DNA of 60,000 nt from Cryptomeria japonica (GCF_030272615.1 NC_081406.1:472804400-472864399), one strand, 5' to 3'; positions 1 through 11,099 are shown, counted from the stretch's first letter. The notes: generated from the sequence alone by a model not told the origin. Program-made: numbers and translations.

Positions 1-303
1 TTGCATATGACATGAACCCTGCTAAATGCAGGACATTGATAAACGAAGAATGGTATAAGGAGAGAAGGCCTCCAAGTATTAGAATCGGGAAAAAGACCCC
101 CAGAAGTGACTTTCACAATGAGCATGGTGATATGGTCACCTTGCTCAGCCGGGTTATGGGACTCCCTCAATCTAACTTTTTTGAAGAGTGGATGTTCTAC
201 TTTACGGAGCAGGTTTTTGCCGGGAAATCCAAGTTCGACTGGGCCCAGATCATCAGTGATAATATCCATACCCAGTTGGTCGAACTTGAAGAGAAGAAGC
301 ACT
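1..303 (+). pseudogene. E-family protein, copy 1, N-terminal part (runs off left edge)
   Basis: The frame is open to the window edge, so this is an internal piece and the ATG at 12 need not be the start. The residues align with copies 2 and 3 of the same protein in this window. Shared positions include a Tyr-Asp/Glu then Pro..Cys..Ile-Asn..Trp stretch, then DF..E..D...LL..V.G.PQ...FE.WM.YF, then W..IIS. The frame is cut at 303 by LTR retrotransposon A and resumes at 9446 in the expected frame, where HFTM.SY corresponds to SFHMSSY of copy 3. Function is unknown. The layout (basic stretch, FE.WM.YF, IIS..LD.QL, then a hydrophobic helix) loosely recalls plant transposon-associated domains such as Athila ORF1 or PF20167, which is only an impression. 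Confidence 0.8.
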
Positions 304-1131
304 TGTAATGTCCCCTTCTCTGCAGTGATTAGTTCAGTGGTCGATTGGCCTATTTCGGAGACCCATAGGCTATTTGGAAAGGAGAATTAGGGTTTTCAAC
401 TTTTGTGGAGTTCTGCATGAGCTTTTTAGGGTTTACTAGGAGGAAATTCTTCAGTTCTGTCTATGGTTTCCTTCTGGGTTTTTCATGAGCTCCAGGGTGG
501 TATAACATGCATTTGATTCTTTGGTGAAGTGAGAACTTACTATTTTTTGTAAGTTAGGGTTTGGCTATTTGGATGATACTGTCTTACTAAGCTTTCCAAG
601 CTCTTTCTCCGGGTGCGAAGATCATGTTTTCGAAGGAGTATTTCATTACTTACTATTTTTAGTAAGTGGCAGTATTGAGCAATTCTATTTTTAGCAGTTT
701 GGACAGGGTCCCGATCCTGTAGCAGTTCAGTAGTCTTCATTGCTCAGCTTCATCCTGGATTTTGTTGATAATCGGTATTGGAGTCATAAGTGATTTAATT
801 AAATATTATTTCCTTATCCTAAGGTTTAATATTTAATTATTTTATTACTGATTAATGATATATTGGGCGACTTAGGAAAAGACATTTTTTTCTAATATCA
901 ATGTTATATTTTCCTAAGTTAGGCGTTGAAATTTGAAGAATGCATTAAGTTATTATTGAAGACTTAGGAAAGTTCGAACTTGTTGAATTATTGGTTAAAA
1001 ATGCAACTTGGGCGCCCACCTTGGGAAATGAAATGAAATGTCATTTGGATGCCATGTGAGAGTGAAATGAAATGCAAATTGGTGAGGTGAATTTGGGAGC
1101 ATTTACATTTGAATTTCAGAGGAAAAAAAAC

Positions 1132-1139
1132 TATAAATA
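1132..1139 (+). promoter_or_regulatory. TATA box of the 5' LTR
   Basis: TATAAATA follows an A-rich tract about 830 bp into the LTR, and the same motif is at 8222-8229 in the 3' LTR. This is the usual place for the U3/R promoter of a plant LTR. The 16-bp difference between the two LTRs lies just downstream. Confidence 0.75.
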
Positions 1140-1887
1140 CAGGTGCTTGGCCTCCCATTTGGATATCTTATGAAATTGCATTGTTATGCTGCCGGTTTGG
1201 CAATTGAAAATCTGAGCTTCGAAGTGTGGCTTCCTAGCTAAGTCTCAGTTTCGTACTTGGAAGATAGTACCTAGCTGTGTTCCTGTAATTCCAGTGCTAT
1301 TTGTGAGTGTTCTTCAAATTGTGGAGAGTTTTGTGTGGATTTTGGAGTGTTTCCTCGTTGCTGGTCGCGGAGTTGCTGAAACCATAGTTTGCTCATATCT
1401 CTTTACCAAGTGATTGCATCGTTCTGGGTATTGGCTCTTTGGAAGCGTATTGGGAAGACAATCATTCTCCTATCTTGGCGTGGATTTTGGTGGTCATCAC
1501 AATTTTTGGTTGCAAATCGAAGTTTGCTGCTGTAGCGCCATTTTCGGACTTACCTTGGGATTCATGCAACACATTTGGGGCTTCCAAGTTGCGAGTTTGA
1601 GGTATTGGATTGGTTGCCTATGTTATATTAGTCATTTGCATTTTATTTGGTGTGATTCCGGTTAGTTTTGAGAAAGTTATGAGTGTTTTGGTGTTTCCGG
1701 TAGTGGTTGGATAGTGTGTTTTCTAGCTTGCAGAATTAGAACAGCAGTAGTGTTCAAGTGTGGTGTGATTTTGATAGTGGATTGTTTGAGATCAACATTA
1801 AGCTTCTTATCTTATCTCATATCTCTATTTTGTAAGATTGTTTCAGTAGTACTGATCAATCATTCTTGTTGTTCATATTTGTAATTC

Positions 1888-2190
1888 CCACTGCATAAGT
1901 GGAAGAGGCTGGCTTAGCTGCCTTCTTGCTTTGTAATTCAATTTATGTACTCAGTCCTCCCACTGAATAAGTGGTCGAGTGATAAGTTTTATGCAATTGC
2001 CCTCCCGCTGAAATATGCTGTAGAGTGATAGCTTAATGTAGTGTCCTCCCGCTGAAATATGCGGTAGAGTGATTGAGTTTCAGTTTCTTGTTATTTCCTT
2101 TTGCTGGTTTACCGCCAAGAGTTCGGTTTCTATCCTACTGGATAAGCAGAAGGGGTTGGCTTGCCGCCCGTGCATTGTAATTTTAGTTTG
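1888..2190 (+). repeat. Array of short hairpin units in the LTR (R/U5 side)
   Basis: About five degenerate units each carry a small hairpin: CCACTGCATAAGTGG, CCACTGAATAAGTGG, CCGCTGAAATATGCGG and relatives, followed by GTCGAGTGAT, GTAGAGTGAT or GGAAGAGGCTGGCTT. Stem sequences differ between units while both arms stay complementary. The same series is in the 3' LTR at about 8955-9235. Confidence 0.7.
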
Positions 2191-2373
2191 ATCTATGGTG
2201 CTAACGATCCCCGGAACATCGTATGCTCACCCTCCCAGATTGGGCTCTCGGTGAACAAAAGGTGGAAGGTTTCCCTTTCAGCAGTTTGGATTATTTCTCT
2301 AACCTTAACGGGTTATGGTGTTTGCTTTTAACTCTTATTGCTAAAAAAAATAAAAAAATTAAGAGTATTACAG

Positions 2374-2385
2374 TGGTATCAGAGC
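2374..2385 (+). promoter_or_regulatory. Primer-binding site (initiator tRNA-Met type)
   Basis: TGGTATCAGAGC begins two bases after the LTR end at 2372. This 12-mer is the standard plant LTR-retrotransposon primer site complementary to the 3' end of initiator tRNA-Met. It sets the orientation of the element as + strand. Confidence 0.93.
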
Positions 2386-2486
2386 TGGTTTTCCTACCAG
2401 CCTGTGTGTTCAAATTGATCAGAGCACAAGTTCTCCCTGCCATCCTGTTGGGTCGTGGTTTTTGTTGCATATCAGAGTTTCAAAGA

Positions 2487-2678
2487 ATGTCTACTACAGA
2501 TAAGTCTATTTGTGAGTTAATGCAGGGATTGATTAATTTGATGAAGTATCCAGATATTAAAATGGGGTTCGTGAAGGTTCTTGCAAAATCCAAACATAAG
2601 GAAGAGTCTGAAAATAATATCTTTAATACAAAGACAAATGATGGAGTTGGTGTTTTGTGTAATGCCCCTACTAGTTAG
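2487..2678 (+). pseudogene. Start of retrotransposon A internal ORF (short fragment)
   Basis: The open frame extends upstream into the LTR, but the first ATG after the primer site is at 2487, about 100 bp downstream of it, where a leader would end. It encodes about 64 residues beginning MSTTDKSICELMQGL, rich in Lys, Glu and Asn. The stop at 2678 is followed within 25 bp by the inserted repeat at 2703. It may be the N-terminus of the protein that continues at 4189, cut by that insertion. No known domain is recognised. Confidence 0.45.
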
Positions 2679-2711
2679 AGATCATTAACCTGCAAAACAG
2701 ATTGTTAGAAC

Positions 2712-2716
<5 letters not shown>

Positions 2717-2777
<61 letters not shown>
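2717..2777. repeat. (AT)n microsatellite
   Basis: An uninterrupted AT dinucleotide run of about 60 bp near the left end of the inserted repeat. Confidence 0.97.
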
Positions 2778-2780
<3 letters not shown>

Positions 2781-2856
2781 CATTTTAATTCACAATCTAT
2801 TTTTAACACTTAATTAGCATGATCATAATTTTTATCTAAAAAAAGGATACGAATGC

Positions 2857-3170
2857 CATACGAAAGTATGTCCTTAGGCGGTTGTGAAGCTCGCCTTCTT
2901 TGAACCCCTTGGTTCCAAGCCCTTCAGGAAATCAAAGTTGAATTCGAATCCTGTCTTGGGTGTAACCTCTTACACCCAAGCCCTTCAAGGAAGACCCTTG
3001 TCTATTCCTTGCCTTGGGTGATGCCTTCATCATCCAAGTCCTCAGAGGGAACCGGCCAGATCCGTCTCTTCTTAGTTGGTGTTTAATCAACTAAGCCCTA
3101 TATATGCATATCAACCTTCAGTATATATACTGCCCTAGGGATTATCATAATCCCTCCCTTAGACTAAGGG
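2857..3170. repeat. String of seven or more perfect or near-perfect short hairpins
   Basis: Successive dyads: CATAC/GTATG (2857-2870); CTTGGGTGTAA/TTACACCCAAG with a 4-nt loop (2955-2980); CTTGGGTGATG/CATCATCCAAG (3013-3038, one mismatch); CTTAGTTG/CAACTAAG (3071-3095); CAGTATATATACTG (3119-3132); AGGGATTA/TAATCCCT (3137-3155); CCCTTAG/CTAAGGG (3156-3170). Stem sequences differ but the pattern repeats. Confidence 0.85.
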
Positions 3171-4188
3171 GGTTTCCTCCCTATGGCCTCCAACATGTGT
3201 TTACATTTACATTTATAATACATTTTGACGATTTAGTACTATTTTATTTCATAATCCACATTTTATGTTAACATGTATTCCTAATGTATTCTTTAACATA
3301 TATATATCAAATGTACCCTACCATTGTTAACATATGTATTACATCTTGTTTATTCGCATCTATAATCCTTAATCATTCTTTAGTGTGTAGATTAGTATAT
3401 TGATTAATTGTATCCATTAATGCATATAATAAATAGCCTTAACATATTCCTTACCTAAGTTCCATGAACAATATATATAATTAACATTAACATATTAATT
3501 AATTATAATACTTAATTAATTGCCTTACATATTCCTTACCTATGTTCAATGAACAATATATATTAATTAACATTAACATATTAAGTAATAATAATACTTA
3601 GTAAATGATAATACTTTACCCCTTACCTGTTGGTTCGTAGCAGAAGTCCCGCTCCCTAAATATTACTCCCGCTCTACCTTTCGTCCTTTTCTTTTTCTTC
3701 TTACTGCTGCGGCTGCCTCCCCTCCTTAATACCCCGTGAAGGGTTGTACCCCTCCATGGGTCCCCTTCCACATGAAGGGGTGCGGTGGTAATCGCAGCCC
3801 AATTACCCTTGCACCACTTCATGCGGGGTGATCGGGAGGGCTCCTAATAGTCTATTAGGAGTTTATGCATTGTTTTGCCTTTTTTCTTTGAATGTATTTA
3901 AATAATGAATAATTTCCTCTTTATTATATATTTTTACATGTATAATAAATACACTTTCTTTATTATATATTTAAATAATATATAACATTTTCTTATATAT
4001 ATATTTAAATACATTACATATTAAATCACACTTTCCTTTATTATATATTAAATATATTTTTCTCTATTTAATATATTGCTTGTATTATCGTATTAACCAT
4101 GTATTTGCAATAATCTAATTTAATTGGTTCATATCTTAACATTATTAAATAACTTTATATCAGGTGATACCTTAGGGGTTATCACATT

Positions 4189-5914
4189 TTGACACCTAAC
4201 TTTGAGACAGTGCTTCATGAAGACTCTTTGGTGATGCATGCACCTACCATTGATGAGGTTGTCATTCAAGAAGAAGAAAAAACAATATTTGAGGTTGTGC
4301 ATGATGAATCTCTTAATGTTTATTATGGAGCTAGTGATAGTGTTGAATGCACTCATGTGCTTCTAGAGGAAGAGCAAATGAAAATTGAAGATGTTCAACA
4401 AGAGGAAAAGGTTAATAGATTGTTGGATGGAGATTCATGTTATGAAGCTGAAAATATTGCAGCTAATGATGAAGTTCCTAATGACCAAGAGGCTGTCCTA
4501 TTTTGTGAGTTTAAAATATGCCAAAATGATGACATTCAAGGGGCAGATTTAGAGGAGCAATCAAAAATTGCATTTCAGAATAATGGGGTTGAGACTCATA
4601 GTTTGAAGAATGAGCTTGACCAAATTCTGAAAGTCTTTGAGCAATATCCTAAATTGGAATTTTCAGATTTAGGACAGCAGGATTGTTGGTTTAAGTTGGA
4701 AAAAGGAAATTCTTTTCAGATCGTTGATAACCCATTGTTTGAGATGGGTAAAGTGAAAACATATGACAATCCACTGTTTGAGTGGGAAGATGAAACATCA
4801 CTTGTTTCTAGCATTGCTCTTGGTGAGAATAGCAATGCGTGGAAATTAAGAGAAGATTGAAGATCTAAGTTGGATGATACTTGGAGCTATGGTGAGCACT
4901 TTTTAACTAAACAAAGTAACCAGCCCTTTAGCACTTGGGATCCGGGTATGATGGCACCTAGCGATGACAAGGAACCTGTGTGGGATGAATTTCCCTTTGA
5001 TCTTGATGAAGCTCAAAAAACAGATTGTGTTGTAGAGTTAGAGGACCATATGGTTTTTGATGATAGAAAGTTTAAAGAGGTTCTAAAATGCAAATCTGAT
5101 TCACCTATTCATGAAGTTAGTAGTAAGCAAAAAGTTGAAGATTTAGTAGAATTTGATCCTCTTCATGATATTGAGCAATTGCCACTAGTTGGTGGAGCTA
5201 GACGAGAATCTTGGAGCAGCTATGGGGGTATCGATTGCAAGAAACAAAGTTCTGATTTTTTCTTGTTGCCTATCAGCAGTACACCATCTCTGCATTCTTA
5301 TGAGTGGGATGGTCAATTCAAGGTGCCTGTTGAAAAAGAAATGCAAGCTCTATCCCAATTTGATCACACACATAGTTTGATTGAAGAACTCTTTTGGAAG
5401 GCTCAAATGGATGAGAGACAGAAAGGGGTTAAGGATGAAGTTACTCTCCCTAATCTGCAACTTATCAAAGACTCTTTGGAAATATTGAAATCAGATTACA
5501 TACACTTGATTAAAGATCGAGATTATGCCTTTGAACTTGCAAGGAAAACCACTAGTGCATTCCAAGGGGAACAGAGGAAAGTTGAAGAGCTTACTCTTGA
5601 GCTTGAGTCAACAAAGGACATGTTAGGAAATACTCAATTGGTTCTAATGGAGTTAGAAGACTAGTTTGCTGATTTCAAACTTTTCAGGGAGCAAGAGAAT
5701 GCACAAAGATCTGAAGAAATCAAGCTGAGCTTGATAGTCTTCAAGAAGAGTTTGATCTTGAGAACTTCACATGAAAAACAAAGGTTGCATGTGCAGATTT
5801 GGATCAGCAAGATGGAAGTGAGCAAGAAGAAAGGGATGGCTTCCAAGCTCTTAAAAACCCTCTCTTTGTGCTGGATGATTTCAACATCTTTGGCATCAAG
5901 ATGTTGTCTAAACA
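4189..5914 (+). pseudogene. Retrotransposon A internal ORF, acidic hydrophilic protein of unknown function
   Basis: One reading frame runs from 4189 through stops at 4858 (TGA) and 5662 (TAG) to about 5914. The product is strongly acidic, rich in Glu, Asp, Lys and Gln, with a duplicated DNPLFE motif near codons 180-200, several aromatic Trp/Tyr patches, and a probable coiled coil at about 5400-5660 (QRKVEELTLELEST). There is no Cys-His knuckle and no protease DTG/DSG motif. It occupies the gag position of the element but I do not recognise it as gag. Two in-frame stops make this copy dead. Continuity of the frame over 1.7 kb shows it was once coding. Confidence 0.6.
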
Positions 5915-7382
5915 CAGTTTAGAAGTCGTCCAAGCTTTCATTGCAGCAGCAAGGAGTGAAGATTTCAGATTTGTTACTCACAAAGTAGGGGATAAAGGAC
6001 CAGAACGTGGTGATTGCATACTTAATAACCCATTTATAGGGTTGAATAATAATAAGGCTCATACTAGTCCATTTTGGGAGTTGGATTTGAGGGCAACACT
6101 TGTTCCATACTCCAATGTTGTTGAAGCTTTCATGGTTAGGCTTCAAGGGGTTGCTAGAGGAGACATCATTTTCTTAAGTATGCTCTTGGTTCTTACTAGC
6201 ACTTGGGGATGTTTGGAGTTTTCTTTTCAGTTGTTGAAGATCATTGTCGGTTGGGTGTCCAGGCTCGAGATCATCAACATGGTCTGATGGAGCTTATTAC
6301 ATGTGGAAAGAAGGATCTTTGGAGGGATAAGGAACAAATTTTCAGACTTGATCGTGTTGTTCCCTTCTTTACCAGCCATTTGATAGTTCCTTTTGCTCAT
6401 CAACTAGTGGATTGGGAAGATATTCTGAGAAAAGGATGGTTCCATGCAGAGTTGGAGTCACTAGAGAAGATATTTCCAGCCTTGGATGTGAGCAGATGTG
6501 TTGTCTTGGATGACGATTTCCTATGTTGCAGCAATTGTTCATTTTCTTGGATGCTGATTTCCTTGAAATCAGATCTCAAGTCAATCATTTCAGACTTGGT
6601 GGGCTGCTGGTGTATTTTTTTCAGACTTCAAAGTCTCCTGGCAGGACGGATTTATGGTCTCAGATGAGAGGTATGGTGAGTTGGGGCAATCAGTATCTGT
6701 ATATGGGAAGTGTTTAAGCTCTAACTAGTGGTTATTCTTATGCCCTCTCTTCTACTTATGATTGGGACATTGAACCTTTGCTTTCTATGGTTCATCATTC
6801 TGAGGTGCTTGAAGTAGGAACTATAGGAGATTTTAGAAGTCTCCATGGTTGTATCAGAATAATTCAATTGAGGCCTATTAGATTTATGTGGAGCCATAGG
6901 GATGGGGTTGTTGAGCTCTTGCAAAGGATTGTTTTCATCTTTGCAGGAAGATTTCGGGAAGCCACATTTACAGTCATGGCTCCGCTTGACACCTTGGGGA
7001 GATATGTTGTGGAGTTTGATTGTGAGTTGAGTAGGCTTTATTTCCTATTGCCCAGGCTTGTGATAGATAGTGGCATTGTTGATATTGATTACTCAGAGCT
7101 TTATGGGCATGAGGTGCTGCACGGTAGTGATGTTAGTCCTTCAAGATTTTTCAATTTGAGCATCATGCATGGTAACATTTTAGAGTTACAAGGGAGGTTA
7201 GTGCAGTTTTGGCGTGATGTTTTCACTGATGTGATCAGAGTGGTGCAGTATTGGCATGGTGGGTTCTTCTTCATACGGGCATGGGACCCTGGGATCGTAC
7301 TTGCTTTGGTGTGGATCAGTTTAAAATTTTTGGGAGTTGTGATGGCATTGCTTGAGGACAAGCAATTTTGGGAAGGGCGGAT
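5799..7382 (+). pseudogene. Degenerate 3' coding part of retrotransposon A
   Basis: Open stretches in shifted frames (5799-6287, 6203-6667, 6778-7413) continue up to the purine tract before the 3' LTR. The last frame ends with LLEDKQFWEGR and then reads into the LTR. A similar ending, LEDK..., is what I recall just before the 3' LTR of other plant retrotransposons. No Tyr-x-Asp-Asp reverse transcriptase box, DDE integrase or chromodomain could be picked out, so the identity of this region is open. Confidence 0.4.
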
Positions 7383-9445
7383 TGTAATGTCCCCTTCTCC
7401 GCAACTAAAGTGATTAGTTCAGTGGTCCATTGGCCTATTCCGGAGAGCCATAGGCTATTTGGAAAGGAGAATTAGGGTTTCCAACTTTTGTGGAGTTCTG
7501 CACGAGCTTTTTAGAGTTTACCAGGAGGGAATTCTTCAGTTCTATCTATGGTTTCCTTCCGGGTTTTTCATGAGCTCTAGGGTGGTATAACATGCATTTG
7601 ATTCTTTGGTGAAGTGAGAACTTACTATTTTTAGTAAGTTAGGGTTTGGCTGTTTGGATGATGCTGTCTTACTGAGATTTCCAAGCTCTTTCTCCGGGTG
7701 CGAAGATCATGTTTTTCGAAGGAGTATTTCATGACTTACTATTTTTAGTACGTGGCAGTATTGAGCAATTCTATTTTTAGCAGTTTGGACAGGTCCCGAT
7801 CCTGTAGCAGTTCAGTGGTCTTCATTGCTCAGCTTCATCCTGGATTTTGTTGATAATCAGTATTGGAGTCATAAGTGATTTAATTAAATATTATTTCCTT
7901 ATCCTAAGGTTTAATATTTAATTATTTTATTACTGATTAATGATATATTGGGCGACTTAGGAAAAGACATTTTTTTCTAATATCAATGTTATATTTTCCT
8001 AAGTTAGGCGTTGAAATTTGAAGAATGCATTAAGTTATTATTGAAGACTTAGGCAAGTTCGAAGTTGTTGAATTATTGGTAAAAAATGCAACTTGGGCGC
8101 CCACCTTGGGAAATGAAATGAAATGAAATGTCATTTGGATGCCATGTGAGAGTGAAATGAAATGCAAATTGGTGAGGTGAATTTGGGAGCGTTTACATTT
8201 GAATTTCAGAGGAAAAAAAACTATAAATACAATTTGGATATCTTATGAAATTGCATTGTTTTGCTGCCGGTTTGGCAATTGAAAATCTGAGCTTCGAAGT
8301 GTGGCTTCCTAGCTAAGTCTTAGTTTCGTACTTGGAAGATAGTACCTAGCTGTGTTCCTGTAATTCCAGTGCTATTCGTGAGTGTTCTGCAAATTGTGGA
8401 GAGTTTTGTGTGGATTTTGGAGTGTTTCCTTGTTGCTGGTCGCGGAGTTGCTGAAACCATAGTTTGCTCATATCTCTTGACCAAGTGATTGCATCGTTCT
8501 GGGTATCGGCTCTTTGGAAGCATATTGGGAAGACAATCATTCTCCTATCTTGGCGTGGATTTTGGTGATCATCACAATTTTTGGTTGCAAATCGAAGTTT
8601 GCTGCTGTAGCGCCATTTTCAGACTTACCTTGGGATGCATGCAACACATTTGGGCTTCCAAGTTGCGAGTTTGAGGTATTGGATTGGTTGCCTATGTTAT
8701 ATTAGTTATTTGCATTTTATTTGGTGTGATTCCGATTAGTTTTGAGAAAGTTATGAGTGTTTTGGTTTTTCCGGTAGTGGCTGGATAGTGTGTTTTCTAG
8801 CTTGCAGAATTAGAACAACAGTAGTGTTCAAGTGTGGTGTGATTTTGATAGTGGATTGTTTGAGATCAACATTAAGCTTCTTATCTTATCTCATATCTCT
8901 ATTTTGTAAGATTGTTTTAGTAGTACTGATCAATCATTCTTGTTGTTCTTATTTGTCACTGGATAAGTGGAAGAGGCTAGCGTAGCCGGCTTCTTGCTTT
9001 GTAATTCAGTTTATGTACTCAGTCCTCCCACTGAATAAGTGGTCGAGTGATAAGTTTTATGCAATTGTCCTCCCGCTGAAATATGCGGTAGAGTGATAGC
9101 TTAATGTAATGTCCTCCCGCTGAAATATGCGGTAGAGTGATTGAGTTTCAGTTTCTTGTTATTTCCCTTTGCTGGTTTACCGCCAAGAGTTCGGTTTCTA
9201 TCTTGCTGGATAAGCAGAAGGGGCTGGCTTGCCACCTGTGCATTGTAATTTCATATTGATTTATGGTGCTAACGATCCCCGGAACACCGTATGCTCTCAC
9301 CCTCCTAGATTGGGCTCTCGGTGAACAAAAGGTGGATGGGTTCCCTTTCAGTAGTTTGGATTATTTCTCTAACCTTAATGGGTTGTGGTGTTTGCTTGTA
9401 ACTCTTATTGCTAAAAAACAAAAAAAAATTAAGAGGAATATTACA
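7383..9445 (+). repeat. 3' LTR of retrotransposon A
   Basis: Direct repeat of 304-2372 with the same TGTAATG start and TTACA end. It lacks 16 bp after the TATA box that are present in the 5' LTR. ACTTACTATTTTTAGTAAGT-type dyads are at 7621-7638 and about 7735-7752. Confidence 0.95.
8222..8229 (+). promoter_or_regulatory. TATA box of the 3' LTR
   Basis: TATAAATA, equivalent to 1132-1139. Confidence 0.7.
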
Positions 9446-9850
9446 ACACTTCACCATGACCTCTTACCTAGTTTATATGTTCGCCTGACACTAGCTACTG
9501 ACAGGGTTAATCAAGCAGCGTGAGATCGGGAACGGGCCTAATCAGGTAAAGGTGTACGACTGCTATCCTCAACTACATTACTATGACATAGCTCAGAGGG
9601 AAAAGAACAACCCTGCGTATGCAATTGGTCAATATGAGTGTGTCAATGACGCCTTCACAATGCGCCTAGTCAGGTTGATGTAGGGGGGATTGCACATAAG
9701 GCTCTCGGAGCAGGCTACCATTTTGGTACAAAAGTATTGCACCTGGTTTCTTCAATTCCCTAGGTTCTCCTATATCTGGATAGCCAGCTTTGAGGGAGCT
9801 CCATTCCGACTTCCACGCTATCCAATAGACAAAGTAATTCTTATGGAAGT
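9446..9850 (+). pseudogene. E-family protein, copy 1, middle part
   Basis: This continues the frame interrupted at 303. Translation matches copy 3 in order: SY.VY, then G.GPN.V.V.D.Y...HY, then VNDAFTM...R, GG.H.RLS.QA, then W..QF.RF.YI, and PRYPIDKVILMEV against PRYPTDRIVLLEV. It has in-frame stops near 9490-9500 and at about 9680. At 9850 it is cut again, by a gene-less E unit, inside the codons for LMEV. The alignment resumes at 13527. Function is unknown. Confidence 0.8.
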
Positions 9851-10635
9851 TGTTATGACGTGTTTTTTATGACAACGTCGAACACAGAATAAAGTTGCCT
9901 AACGGTCACTTCACACTCTCTTGATCAAAGTTTGATTGCCTGCTAAGATTGCAAGAAGTTCAAACAATCGAGTCCAAGGTTCCTTTATGCTACGGACGTG
10001 ACTCAGTTGGCTGATGTGATTGCTGGTAGTCCAAGGGGCCTTACGTTTGCATCATTCTTTCACTTCTTTGTTGTGGTTGGAACTCCATCATCAGATATGA
10101 CAATTCTGTGATGCTGCTTCTTCGAACGGACTAAAATGAATTGAAACTAAAAGGGAAAGGGTTTAGAAGGATCTAAATCTACTCCTAAGGGCAGTGATAA
10201 CAATGAATAGTGCTTTGGTGGACAAATTCCAAAATAAACCAAGCTCTGCTTCGCCAAGATCAATTACAACTCCGGAAGAACCGGTGCAATCTTCTGAGGA
10301 TGTTGAAGGATTTTCACATTGAGAAAGTGCATTTGAATACCCAACAAGACGCAATCCAAACGACTATTCACAATCGAACTTAGCATAAATTTGGGGTTTC
10401 AGGCTAACTTTACACTGCAACTTACAATCAACAAGATGCAAAAAGTATGAACCATGGGAATTCATCAAACACCGTTACATTCTCCATTGAAATCAAAACA
10501 CTTTACTATTTCTAATCTAAGTGAGGAAGGTGAAACCATGCAAGCTTTGAAAAAATAACTTAAGAGGACACCATCAGAGAACAATGTTTCACTGTTATTA
10601 TCTCAAAACTAATCGCAACAATTTCATACAAGTCT

Positions 10636-10659
10636 CCCCCCCCTCAAATGAGGGGGGGG
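10636..10659. promoter_or_regulatory. Perfect C-run hairpin just upstream of a TATA box
   Basis: Eight C then TCA, a 2-nt loop, TGA then eight G make a perfect 11-bp stem, ending 9 bp before TATATA at 10669-10674. The palindrome AAACCCTAATTAGGGTTT follows at 10698-10715. The TATA box and palindrome recur in other E units, but this GC hairpin does not. Confidence 0.7.
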
Positions 10660-11099
10660 TCACCCCTTTATATAGGCCTCAGGCCATGATTACATGCAAA
10701 CCCTAATTAGGGTTTTCCCTAAAAGATTCTCCACTCAAGATGCAACAAGGTGGGAATCTCCAATTAATAACCCATCATGCCCATATACAATTAATTCAAA
10801 AGTACCCAAAATAGCATCAATTGTGCATTAAATGCACCACCTCCTTCAAATTCACCCAACATGCGTTGAATATTCATCCATGCAAAAATTACCGCATTAT
10901 GTCATAAATGATCCATCATTTCCCCATGCGGCGGCTGCATGCAAAAGGAATCTGCCATAAATTCAACATGCAATGACTGGGTCGCCATTTGGTCAAATAT
11001 TCCGATAATGAATGCGCCACTCTACTGCCACATGTTCAATAGATCCTCGCCATGCAAGTGGACCCCGCCGTCGTATATCCGCTCCTGCACATTTGGAAT

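Larger units (their letters stand above)
304..2372 (+). repeat. 5' LTR of retrotransposon A
   Basis: Nearly identical to 7383-9445. It begins TGTAATGTCC and ends TATTACA, giving TG...CA ends with a TGTAAT/ATTACA inverted repeat. It contains a TATA box at 1132-1139, dyads of the ACTTACTATTTTTAGTAAGT type at 536-553 and 648-667, and a run of CCACTG..AAGTGG and CCGCTG..GCGG hairpins near its 3' end. Confidence 0.95.
2703..4186 (-). mobile_element. Inserted LTR-like repeat, probably a solo LTR in minus orientation
   Basis: On the minus strand the block starts TGTGATAACCCC and ends GTTCTAACA, giving TG...CA ends. The start resembles TGTCATAACCCC at 57674. It splits the coding interior of retrotransposon A between 2678 and 4189. 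A clear 5-bp target duplication is not visible (CAGAT on the left, TTTTG on the right), so the limits are approximate. Contents on the plus strand are an (AT)n run, a string of hairpins (2857-3170), AT-rich sequence, a GC-rich stretch (3600-3860) with a hairpin CTCCTAATA/TATTAGGAG, then AT-rich sequence again. No gene is seen. The 68-codon minus ORF at 3616-3822 is low-complexity Arg/Lys. Confidence 0.55.
304..9445 (+). mobile_element. LTR retrotransposon A, complete but without pol (non-autonomous)
   Basis: Two direct LTRs of about 2.07 kb (304-2372 and 7383-9445) start TGTAATGTCCCC and end ATTACA. A primer-binding site follows the left LTR and a purine-rich tract (TTTTGGGAAGGGCGGA) precedes the right one. 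The flanking 5-mers are GCACT (299-303) and ACACT (9446-9450), an imperfect target duplication. Removing the element rejoins the interrupted E-family gene in frame. The interior holds only broken hydrophilic ORFs. I see no zinc knuckle, protease, reverse transcriptase or integrase motif, so movement would need enzymes from elsewhere. A further repeat (2703-4186) sits in the interior. The LTRs differ by a 16-bp indel near the TATA box and scattered substitutions, so insertion is fairly recent compared with the decayed host gene. Confidence 0.92.

Noticed and set aside
3616-3822. 68-codon minus-strand ORF with a Lys/Arg run
   Set aside because: It lies in the GC-rich part of a repeat, is low-complexity, and has no supported start or relative.
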